In this document: piece after piece, positions 1 to 5,795 of the stretch | How the letters are laid out: the number at the start of each line of letters is the position of its first letter | How positions within the stretch are numbered: position 1 is the stretch's first letter | Assembly (NCBI GenBank): GCA_030665705.1 | Contig: DAOUZG010000034.1 | Span: 1-10,408, forward strand | Origin: Deltaproteobacteria bacterium | GTDB lineage: Bacteria; Myxococcota_A; UBA9160; SZUA-336 | Reading direction: 5' to 3' | DNA: 10,408 bases | Program-made: the position numbers and the translations under genes | The notes under the pieces: model-generated | What the model saw: only the letters and a program-made list of their open reading frames with translations | Told to the model about the DNA's origin: nothing | The model's database searches: none

Positions 1-30
1 CGCCAAGGCGCGCACGCAGTAGCGCGCCGT

Positions 31-53
31 GCGGGCAGGCGGGCTTGCCCCGC
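31..53. terminator. possible GC-rich hairpin downstream of the MBL-fold gene
   Basis: GCGGGCA (31-37) can pair with TGCCCCGC (46-53) with one bulged C and an 8-base loop. It lies about 32 bases past the minus-strand stop of the MBL-fold gene. There is no T-tract on either strand, so it is at best a weak or factor-assisted terminator. Nothing else is recognisable in bases 1-84. Confidence 0.2.
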
Positions 54-84
54 CGCTAACCCGCAAAGAACTGCCCGGGACCCA

Positions 85-771
85 CTAAGTCCCCGCGTAG
101 CCCATCATCTGCCGCCACGTCTCGAGGCTCTCGATCCGCAGGTAGGGATTCATCTGCTTTTCGCCCGCGATCGTGGAGGTGGGCACCTCCGCGTAGTTGT
201 GGCCGGGGTAGAGGACCGTCTCGTCCGGGAGTGTGGCGAGACGTCGCAGGCTTTCGAACATCTGATCCGGGTCGGCGCCGGGCAGATCGACGCGCCCACA
301 GCCCCGGACGAAGAGGGTATCCCCCGAGACCAGCGCATTCTCCGCCAGAAAGCACTGGGAGCCAGGAGTGTGCCCTGGGGTGTGGAGGAAGCGGATCTCC
401 GTCTCTCCGATCCGCAGCGTGTCGTCCGAGTCGACCCTTCGGAGGTCCGACTCGGACAGACCCGTTACTCGTCGAAGCCCATCCGCCTCCCCGCGGTGCA
501 CGTACACCGGGACCGCTCTGCGTTCCATGAGGTCGGAGAGACCCTCGACCTGGTGCCCCATGATCTCGCCGCCTACGTGGTCCGGGTGGTAGTGGGTCAC
601 AAAGGCCGCGACCAGATTGAGGTCCCGCTCGTCGAGCCGCTCCAGCAGCCCCTCCATGCTCCAGGCGGGATCGACCAGGGCCACCTCCCGCGTGCTACGG
701 GAGCCCACGAGGTAGACGAAGTTCATCATGGGGCCGCACTCGAGCTGTTCGAGGTAGAGGTCACTCTCCAT
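85..771 (-). CDS. metallo-beta-lactamase-fold hydrolase (glyoxalase II / persulfide dioxygenase-like)
   Basis: A 228-residue cytoplasmic metalloenzyme of the glyoxalase II branch of the MBL superfamily. The metal-binding set is complete: HxHxDH at residues 60-65 (THYHPDHVGG), His134 in TPGHTPGS, Asp151 in SGDTLF and His191 in YPGHNY. The GDTLFVRGCGRVDLPG segment and the EKQMNPYL tail are typical of hydroxyacylglutathione hydrolase-like and ETHE1-like proteins. Family knowledge suggests a thioester or persulfide substrate, but the residues visible here do not decide between them. The start at 771 is preferred over the ATG at 795 because AAGGGAG lies about 7 bases before it, while the longer form has no Shine-Dalgarno and adds eight non-conserved residues. 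The gene is divergent from the thiolase-like gene. The fold and metal site are secure; the substrate is not. Confidence 0.9.
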   Translation of the reverse strand: MESDLYLEQLECGPMMNFVYLVGSRSTREVALVDPAWSMEGLLERLDERDLNLVAAFVTHYHPDHVGGEIMGHQVEGLSDLMERRAVPVYVHRGEADGLRRVTGLSESDLRRVDSDDTLRIGETEIRFLHTPGHTPGSQCFLAENALVSGDTLFVRGCGRVDLPGADPDQMFESLRRLATLPDETVLYPGHNYAEVPTSTIAGEKQMNPYLRIESLETWRQMMGYAGT

Positions 772-833
772 GCTTGGGCTCCCTTCGCGCTCCATTGCTC
801 GATGGGCGGACTCTTGTCGCCCTCCCGACCTTC

Positions 834-862
834 CGAGTACCCTGCGTCGAGGTAGGAGTCAA
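834..862 (-). promoter_or_regulatory. possible promoter for the MBL-fold gene
   Basis: On the minus strand TTGACT (862-857, five of six consensus bases) is followed after 17 bases by TACTCG (839-834), a poor -10 box. It sits about 60 bases upstream of the start at 771. Only the -35 part is convincing. Confidence 0.25.
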
Positions 863-868
863 TTCTAC
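852..868. promoter_or_regulatory. candidate operator palindrome in the divergent MBL/thiolase-like promoter region
   Basis: GTAGGAGT-C-AATTCTAC is an inverted repeat with six of eight positions paired around a central C. It overlaps the minus-strand TTGACT box and ends 17 bases before the GTG start of the thiolase-like gene, a position suited to a dimeric regulator controlling one or both divergent genes. No regulator gene is in the window. Confidence 0.3.
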
Positions 869-885
869 GAGAGGACGGGAGAGCG

Positions 886-2403
886 GTGGCGCAGGAGCAA
901 ACGGTGGTGGTGGGAGCGGGTCAGCTGCGGCGGCGCCCGGAGCTCGATGGCCCCTGGGAGCCGCTCGAGCCCGTGGAGCTGATGGCACGCGCCGCGGTAC
1001 GCGCGGCGGAGGACGCTGCGGATTCCGCGGTGCTGGGCCGAGCCGACCTGATCGGGACGGTGGACGCGATTGCATGGGCCTACCCGGACCTCCCGGGCGT
1101 GCTCGCGGCCCGTGTAGGAGCCAAACCGGAGCAGACCATCGAGGCGCTTCCCGGCGGGAACTCCCCCTGTCAGCTCCTGAACGAGGTCGCGAACCGGATC
1201 GCAGAGGGACAGGTGCAGCTCGCCCTCCTGGTTGGCGCCGAGACGATGCACACCCGTCGTCGGGCTGCGCAGGAGGGCGCCTCTCTCGACCACTGGGACG
1301 GACACCCTCCGACGCTCGCAGACTTTTTCAAGGGACAGCGTCCCCTGACCAGCGACCTGGAGCGCAGGCACGGGCTCGTCCTTCCGATTCACTGCTACCC
1401 GCTCTACGAGTGCGCACTTCGTGCTCGGGCGGGCCGGGCGATCGAGGAGCACCAGCGCGTGGTGAGCGAGATGATGGCCCGATTCGCCGAGGTGGCCGCC
1501 CGCAACCCCTTTGCCTGGTTTCCCGAGGCCTGGACGCCGGAAGAGATCCGCACCGTCAGCGATAAGAACCGCTGGGTCTGTTTCCCCTACCCGAAGCGCA
1601 TGAACGCCATCATGAACGTGGACATGGCGGCCGCGCTCGTGGTCATGAGCACGTCGGAGGCGGACCGGTGGGGGATCCCGCCGGAGCGACGCGCCTACTA
1701 CCTCGGAGGCGGATACGCCGTCGATGCCTGGTGGCCCACCGAGCGGCCCGACTTCTCCTCGAGCCCGGCCTATCGTCGGGCTTCGCGCGCGGCCCTGGGC
1801 GAAGCGGGTGTCGCACTGGAGGAGATCGACCTGTTCGACTTCTACTCCTGCTTTCCCTGTGCCGTCGAGATGGCTCTCAAGGAGCTGGGTCTTGCGCTGG
1901 ACGAGTCGCGGCCGCTCACCGTGACGGGGGGGCTCTCGTACGCGGGCGGGCCGGGCAACAACTACTCCATGCACGCCCTGGCGAATATGTTGGACGCGCT
2001 GCGGCGCGGGGAAGGGGAGGTGGGCTACGTCTCGGCACTCGGGATGACCGCCACGAAGCATGCCGTCTCGATCCTTTCACGCGACGAAGCGCATGCGAGC
2101 CGGGCGGGTGGAAGATCCTCGGTCGAGGAGTTGACGGCTGAGGAGCGCACGGGACCTCCACTGGTCGACGCTCCCGATGGGCCGGGTCGAATCGAGACCT
2201 ACACCGTAGAGTTCGATCGGGACAACCGGCCCCGGCAAAGCATCCTGATCGTGCGCCTCGACGATGGGAGGCGGACCGTTGCCAACGGCGAGGACACGTC
2301 GCCCCTCTTCGCACGGCTGCTCGAGCGGGAGGGGATCGGTGCGCGCGGACGTGTGATCCCCGGGGAAGGGGACGCTCCCAACCGGTTCGTCCTCGTCGAA
2401 TAG
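886..2403 (+). CDS. thiolase-like protein, TLP1 type, with additional C-terminal domain
   Basis: A 505-residue thiolase-superfamily protein with a GTG start preceded by GGGAGAG. Residues 1 to about 400 follow the thiolase double fold: the N-terminal VVVGAGQ strand, the GGNSPCQLL segment (90-98) where thiolases carry the nucleophile, DLFDFYSCFPCAVE (315-327), and GGLSYAGGPGNNYSMHA (348-364) in place of the thiolase GHP loop. Residues about 405-505, including YTVEFDRDNRP and TVANGED, match the extra C-terminal domain known from mycobacterial thiolase-like protein type 1. The GHP histidine is absent and the usual NCxSG nucleophile motif is not recognisable; Cys95 and Cys322 are the nearest candidates. 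It may bind acyl-CoA or lipid ligands rather than act as a classical thiolase. It is usually annotated acetyl-CoA acetyltransferase, which the missing residues do not support. The family assignment is firm and the reaction is unknown. Confidence 0.85.
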   Translation: MAQEQTVVVGAGQLRRRPELDGPWEPLEPVELMARAAVRAAEDAADSAVLGRADLIGTVDAIAWAYPDLPGVLAARVGAKPEQTIEALPGGNSPCQLLNEVANRIAEGQVQLALLVGAETMHTRRRAAQEGASLDHWDGHPPTLADFFKGQRPLTSDLERRHGLVLPIHCYPLYECALRARAGRAIEEHQRVVSEMMARFAEVAARNPFAWFPEAWTPEEIRTVSDKNRWVCFPYPKRMNAIMNVDMAAALVVMSTSEADRWGIPPERRAYYLGGGYAVDAWWPTERPDFSSSPAYRRASRAALGEAGVALEEIDLFDFYSCFPCAVEMALKELGLALDESRPLTVTGGLSYAGGPGNNYSMHALANMLDALRRGEGEVGYVSALGMTATKHAVSILSRDEAHASRAGGRSSVEELTAEERTGPPLVDAPDGPGRIETYTVEFDRDNRPRQSILIVRLDDGRRTVANGEDTSPLFARLLEREGIGARGRVIPGEGDAPNRFVLVE

Positions 2404-2438
2404 CCTCCGGCCTGCCGGCGGCGGCCTCCTGCGGGCTA
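2401..2438. terminator. possible bidirectional hairpin at the convergent junction
   Basis: Two converging genes end 32 bases apart. The segment starts TAGCC (stop of the plus-strand gene) and ends GGCTA (stop of the minus-strand gene read in reverse), so both stop codons lie in the outer stem, and the interior is rich in CCGGC and GGCC self-complementary units. There is no T-tract, and the inner pairing is imperfect. Confidence 0.25.
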
Positions 2439-3596
2439 CGGCCCCACCTCGACCCCTTTGCAGGCGGGGCGGGGCTCGAGCGGGCACGGGTCCTGCACAT
2501 CCGGGATCCCGTCTCCGTCGGTGTCGGGGTCGTCGGCGTCCAGAAGGCCGTCACCGTCGAAGTCGGTTCCGAGAGCGCGCGCGACGTTGATCCGACCCCC
2601 TCCGAACCGATCGTTCCAGCCGCTTCGGTAAGGCGTAATCTCGGGATGCACGCGATCTGCGGTTCTCGACAGCAGCGCGCGGACCTCGGTCGGGGTGCGC
2701 TCCGGATCTTGCCCGAAGAGCAACGCCGCCGCCCCCGCCACAACGCCGATCGCGAAGGAGACGGCCACATGGGTCCGGCCGTCCGAGCCGGGAGCCGAGA
2801 GCTCGAGAGATGCATGGCGACCGGCCCTGGGGAGGTCGTCGGCGTCTGTGGCCTGGACCGAGACAACGCTCGGGAGGCAGGCGGGCCAGTCGGCCGGGTG
2901 TCCCCCGACGATGAAGGCGCTGCGCGCGGCGTCCGCGAACACGTCGGTCATGACCTCGAAAGGCGAACCCTCGCAGCTCTCCCCGCGCGCGGTCCAGGGT
3001 AGAAAGAGGACGCGGGCGCCGTGCTCCACGCTGTAGCGAAGCGCGCGGAACAGCGCCCCTTGAATGAGTGCGCCGCTCCGGTCGGTCACCTTCAGGATCA
3101 TGACCCGAGCCCCCGGGGCGATTCCGGCGATGTTGCGCGTGTCGTGCGGCGCGACGGCGATCTCGGTGACCAGGCGATCGTGGTCTGCGGGAAACGAGGG
3201 ATCGGGGTCGTGATCCCCGAAGTCGTACCCTACGACGTCGTCGATGAAACCGTTGTCGTCGTCGTCGATCCCGTTGTCCGGAATCTCGCCCGTGTTGCGC
3301 CAAAGGACCGGCTCGAGGGAGCTATTCCGGTACCGGAAGCCCTGACCGAGCAGCGCGAGCACCACGCCCCGCCCCGAGTGACCCGCCGCGAACGCCTCCA
3401 CCCCGTCGATATCCGCGTCCGGGGTACCCCTCTTGTCAGAGCCACGGCGGACCGGCTGGCCGCGGTTCTCGAGGCTCCACTGCCAGGGGAAGTCGGGGTC
3501 GACCGGACGGCTATAGGGACCTCCTCCCGCACCGATCAGGAGCACCAACCCGAGCGCGAGTCGACGTACGGGGCGGGGCTCTCGCTTCCGGGTCAT
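2436..3596 (-). CDS. exported subtilase-fold (S8) protein, catalytically degenerate, with C-terminal calcium-binding TSP3-type repeats
   Basis: A 386-residue protein with an arginine-rich N-terminus and hydrophobic segment (about 13-25) consistent with export. FPWQWSLENRGQ (36-47) is the typical mature N-terminus of secreted subtilases, and NGIDDDDNGFIDDVVGYDF (108-126) matches the usual lead-in to the catalytic His. Aligned by eye, the catalytic Asp is Gly84 (ALLGQG where VIDTG is expected). His139 is kept but in HDRLV rather than HGTHV. The oxyanion Asn is His233 (GGH for AGN). Ser280 is kept but in AVSFAIGVVAG rather than GTSMAAPHVAG. The GWNDRFGGGRINVARAL end of the fold is intact. Residues 345-370 carry DxDGDG units like thrombospondin type 3 calcium-binding repeats, and the protein ends soon after. 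The frame is open throughout, so this is a pseudoprotease rather than decay. Its ATG abuts the TGA of the YIP1-type gene, implying translational coupling. Confidence 0.85.
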   Translation of the reverse strand: MTRKREPRPVRRLALGLVLLIGAGGGPYSRPVDPDFPWQWSLENRGQPVRRGSDKRGTPDADIDGVEAFAAGHSGRGVVLALLGQGFRYRNSSLEPVLWRNTGEIPDNGIDDDDNGFIDDVVGYDFGDHDPDPSFPADHDRLVTEIAVAPHDTRNIAGIAPGARVMILKVTDRSGALIQGALFRALRYSVEHGARVLFLPWTARGESCEGSPFEVMTDVFADAARSAFIVGGHPADWPACLPSVVSVQATDADDLPRAGRHASLELSAPGSDGRTHVAVSFAIGVVAGAAALLFGQDPERTPTEVRALLSRTADRVHPEITPYRSGWNDRFGGGRINVARALGTDFDGDGLLDADDPDTDGDGIPDVQDPCPLEPRPACKGVEVGP

Positions 3597-4136
3597 TCAG
3601 GCAAGGAGCCCGAAGACCACGAGGGGGGCGGCCAGGGAGAGAACGCAGATCAGGAACACCTGGTTGGCGGTGATCTGCAGTGCCTCCCGCGTCGCCACGA
3701 CGGCGGAGGCGGTCCAGAGCAGCGCGGCTGCCCACTCGAAGAGCGACCCGATCCAGGGCAGGAGCGCACAGATCCAGAGCGCGTTCCAGGCATAGGCGAA
3801 GCCGAGGCACCGCACGAGCCGCGCGTAGTCGGGGACCCGCCCCAGGACGACGGCTGCAACGGCCCAGATCAGCGCAGAGCACAGCCCCCAGAACAAGACC
3901 GCCAGGGCGACGCCGAGAAAGATTCCCGCCAACGAGGTGCGCCCGAACCCCGCCAGGACGGAAGCGGCCAGAACGACCGTAAAGGCTGCAGGAATGGCGT
4001 TCGGGTCCTTCTCGATCTCGCGGTAGACGCTGGCATCGAAGCGGAACACACCCCTCAAGCGGGGGATGAGCCGCGCCTCCTCCCGCAAGAGCTCGGTGAG
4101 GATCCCGGCCGGCTGCGACGGGTCCGACTCGGCCAT
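3597..4136 (-). CDS. YIP1-family multi-pass membrane protein
   Basis: A 179-residue protein with a cytoplasmic-looking N-terminus of about 45 residues and roughly five hydrophobic helices (about 47-66, 69-99, 107-127, 131-150 and 156-179). The lead-in VYREIEKDPNAIPAAF and the loop GRVPDYARLVRCLGFAYAWN are characteristic of bacterial Yip1-domain proteins, which are usually about 180-220 residues and whose bacterial role is undefined. Starts further upstream would run deep into the alpha/beta hydrolase gene, so ATG 4136 is chosen. No Shine-Dalgarno is visible; TAGAGT (4152-4147) lies 10 bases before the ATG and could be the -10 of a leaderless or short-leader message. The gap to the upstream hydrolase gene is 52 bases. 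The stop TGA (3599-3597) is directly followed by the ATG of the subtilase-fold gene, so the two are almost certainly co-translated. Confidence 0.8.
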   Translation of the reverse strand: MAESDPSQPAGILTELLREEARLIPRLRGVFRFDASVYREIEKDPNAIPAAFTVVLAASVLAGFGRTSLAGIFLGVALAVLFWGLCSALIWAVAAVVLGRVPDYARLVRCLGFAYAWNALWICALLPWIGSLFEWAAALLWTASAVVATREALQITANQVFLICVLSLAAPLVVFGLLA

Positions 4137-4188
4137 CGCATCGGAGACTCTAGCGAAGCTCGGGGCCCTGGGCCGCGGAGCCTCTCCT

Positions 4189-4893
4189 TCAACCCGGCCC
4201 CGTGACCCGGTTGATGAAGCGATCCGTCCACTCGATGACTTCCTGGTGTACGTCCTCCAGGGTCCGCGGGCTTCGCTTAGCCACGCCGAAGTTGTGATCC
4301 GCGTCCTCCACCACCTGCAGGGTCGTGGGCGCTCCGATCCGTCGGAGCACGTCGCGCAGACGGTCCAGGCGACACGTGGGATCCTTGGTCCCCTGAATAA
4401 ACAGCATCGGACAGATGATCCGGAACAGAGCCTCCGCGCGAATCTTTCCGGGCTTCCCAACCGGGTGCAGCGGGTAGTTCAGGAGAAGCAACGCATGACT
4501 CTTCATCCCCTGTGCCACGACCTCCGCGGCGACCCTCCCGCCCAGCCCGTGGCCGACCAGGACCAGGCGGGCCGGCCCCTTCTGGGGATTGGACATCATG
4601 TAGGCGACGGCGGCGCGCAGCGCTCGCTGCAGGAGCGCCGGGCTGTCCGGTCGCTTCTTGCCTGCCTCTGCGTACGGGAAATTCAGGCGCATCGTCAGGT
4701 CACCCCGATCCGCGAGCGCTCGGTGCAGCGTCACCACGAGGTCGTGGTCCATCGTGGCGTTGGTGTCGTGCGCGATCACTACACCGACCCGTTGTCCTGT
4801 GGGCCACCACTCCGGGATCCCGAGTACGCCGGAGAGGGTGACCTCCGGAGTCACCGGAATCTGGACCGGCTCCATCTTCGCGGTCGTCTCCAT
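4189..4893 (-). CDS. KANL3/TEX30-like alpha/beta hydrolase-fold protein lacking the nucleophile serine
   Basis: A 234-residue soluble alpha/beta hydrolase. Family marks are IAHDTNATMDHD (40-51, usually AHGAGA), MRLNFPYAEAGKKRPD (68-83), LLLNYPLHPVGKPGK (136-150), FIQGTKDPTC (165-174) with the probable acid Asp171, and EDADHNF with His200. The nucleophile elbow is VGHGLGGRVA (113-122). Family members have GxSxGGR here, so the Ser is replaced by Gly116; the codon is GGG and the frame is clean on both sides. Hydrolysis by the normal mechanism is therefore unlikely. ATG 4893 gives METTAKMEPV; a second ATG at 4875 has GGAGA about 11 bases ahead and is also possible. The gene heads the minus-strand block with the YIP1-type and subtilase-fold genes, and is divergent from the small exported protein gene 25 bases away. 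It may act as a binding protein, or use an unusual nucleophile. Confidence 0.85.
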   Translation of the reverse strand: METTAKMEPVQIPVTPEVTLSGVLGIPEWWPTGQRVGVVIAHDTNATMDHDLVVTLHRALADRGDLTMRLNFPYAEAGKKRPDSPALLQRALRAAVAYMMSNPQKGPARLVLVGHGLGGRVAAEVVAQGMKSHALLLLNYPLHPVGKPGKIRAEALFRIICPMLFIQGTKDPTCRLDRLRDVLRRIGAPTTLQVVEDADHNFGVAKRSPRTLEDVHQEVIEWTDRFINRVTGPG

Positions 4894-4902
4894 CGCCAGC
4901 TT

Positions 4903-4912
4903 CTTATACCAT
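4903..4912. promoter_or_regulatory. overlapping divergent -10-like sequences
   Basis: The 25-base gap between divergent genes holds TACCAT (4907-4912) on the plus strand, 6 bases before the GTG at 4919, and TATAAG (4908-4903) on the minus strand, 9 bases before the ATG at 4893. Neither start has a clear Shine-Dalgarno, so both messages may be leaderless. No convincing -35 boxes are visible. The boxes overlap, so the two promoters would compete. Confidence 0.3.
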
Positions 4913-4918
4913 ACCCCT

Positions 4919-5281
4919 GTGTTGCGCTCCGCGTTGCTCGTCTGCCTCGGTCTGTTGACCTGCGCGGGGTTGCCGGGGAAAGCGGCGGACGTCCGATACT
5001 TTGCGGTATGGAGCTACACCGAGAATGCGCCCCGGGAGGAGATCCCGGCGAGCCGGATTGCCGAAGGAGGGACGGCCTATTGGGTGCTCGAGTTCGATGC
5101 GGAGGGTCGAGTGCTCGGGGCGACCTACCACGGGGCGGATGGAGCGATGTGGGTGTACGTGCGCTACGTCGAAGAGGGTGGGCGGGTCTACGCAGACGTA
5201 TACGGGTCCTCTGGAGAGCTCGTGACCCGCAAGAGCACGACGCTTTCGGATCGTCGCCCGCGCTGGCCGGTGCGGGATTGA
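4919..5281 (+). CDS. small exported protein of unknown function
   Basis: A predicted 120-residue protein that I do not recognise. With the GTG at 4919 (or TTG at 4922) it begins with a short basic and hydrophobic segment, (V)LRSALLVCLGLLTCAG, then LPGKAA before the mature DVRYFAVW, consistent with a Sec signal peptide cleaved near residue 24. LLTC is a poor lipobox, so lipidation is possible but unlikely. The mature part has alternating hydrophobic and charged residues with several Gly-Gly or Gly-Ser turns (YWVLEFDAEGRVLGATYHG, VRYVEEGGRVYADVYGSSGE), suggesting a small beta-sheet domain. The frame stays open far upstream, but that stretch is antisense to the hydrolase gene. The 10-base gap to the RmlC-like gene suggests an operon. 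It could be a shell, periplasmic binding or inhibitor protein; no function is claimed. Confidence 0.6.
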   Translation: MLRSALLVCLGLLTCAGLPGKAADVRYFAVWSYTENAPREEIPASRIAEGGTAYWVLEFDAEGRVLGATYHGADGAMWVYVRYVEEGGRVYADVYGSSGELVTRKSTTLSDRRPRWPVRD

Positions 5282-5291
5282 GGTAAGAGGG

Positions 5292-5789
5292 TTGGCACCA
5301 GACGTCGGAATCGAGGGGGTCGTGGTTCGCGAGATACGTCGCTACGAAGACGACCGCGGCTGGCTGTTGGAGCTGTTCCGCCACGACGAGCTCGACAAGG
5401 AGTTCCATCCCGCCATGGCCTACATCTCCATGACAAAGCCGGGGGTGACGCGCGGGCCGCACGAACACGTCGACCAGGCGGACCTTTTCTGTTTTCTGGG
5501 TACATCGACGTTCCGAATCGACATGTGGGACAATCGGTCGGACTCTCCGACCTACGGAGCTCACGGGTGGCTCGAAGCGGGGGAGGATAATCGATTGTTC
5601 GTGATCGTCCCAAAGGGGGTGGTTCACCAGTACCGCAACGTCGGATCTCGGGACGGGCTCGTCATCAACTGCCCGAACCGTCTCTATGCGGGGTGGGAAC
5701 GGCGTGATCCGGTCGACGAGATCCGTCACGAAGACGATCCCGACACTCCGTTCCGCGTCGAAGAGACAGCGGCGTCGAAAAAGGGCTAG
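5292..5789 (+). CDS. RmlC-like cupin (dTDP-4-dehydrorhamnose 3,5-epimerase family)
   Basis: A 165-residue single-domain cupin. Residues 7-30 (IEGVVVREIRRYEDDRGWLLELFR) match the N-terminal strand and DERG-type motif of RmlC-like epimerases. SMTKPGVTRGPHEH (46-59) places His57 at the catalytic His of the RGxH motif, with His59 as a possible metal ligand. VPKGVVHQYRN (106-116) is the second cupin strand. The lysine following the RGLH motif in true RmlC is not evident, so the exact substrate may differ; a nucleotide-sugar epimerase or isomerase role is inferred. A TTG start is chosen because family members begin about one residue before IEGV, and a later GTG (5322) would remove that strand; AGG at 5281-5283 can serve as ribosome binding site. 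It is 10 bases after the small exported protein gene and 6 bases before the SDR gene, with which it probably acts. Confidence 0.8.
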   Translation: MAPDVGIEGVVVREIRRYEDDRGWLLELFRHDELDKEFHPAMAYISMTKPGVTRGPHEHVDQADLFCFLGTSTFRIDMWDNRSDSPTYGAHGWLEAGEDNRLFVIVPKGVVHQYRNVGSRDGLVINCPNRLYAGWERRDPVDEIRHEDDPDTPFRVEETAASKKG

Positions 5790-5795
5790 CGAGTC

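Noticed and set aside
199-855. 218-codon plus-strand open frame over the MBL-fold gene
   Set aside because: It is antisense to a complete metal-binding hydrolase and has no motif of its own.
3240-3275. GTCGTC-type short tandem repeats as a possible repeat array
   Set aside because: They are Asp codons of the acidic NGIDDDDNGFIDD segment typical of secreted subtilases.
3021-4205. 394-codon plus-strand open frame antisense to the subtilase-fold and YIP1-type genes
   Set aside because: Its product is highly charged and low in hydrophobic segments, with no family motif, and the opposite strand has clear homology. It is a high-GC shadow frame.
4066-4918. Long plus-strand open frames over the alpha/beta hydrolase gene, running towards 5286
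   Set aside because: They are shadows of the hydrolase gene. Only the part from 4919, with a signal peptide and operon spacing, looks real.
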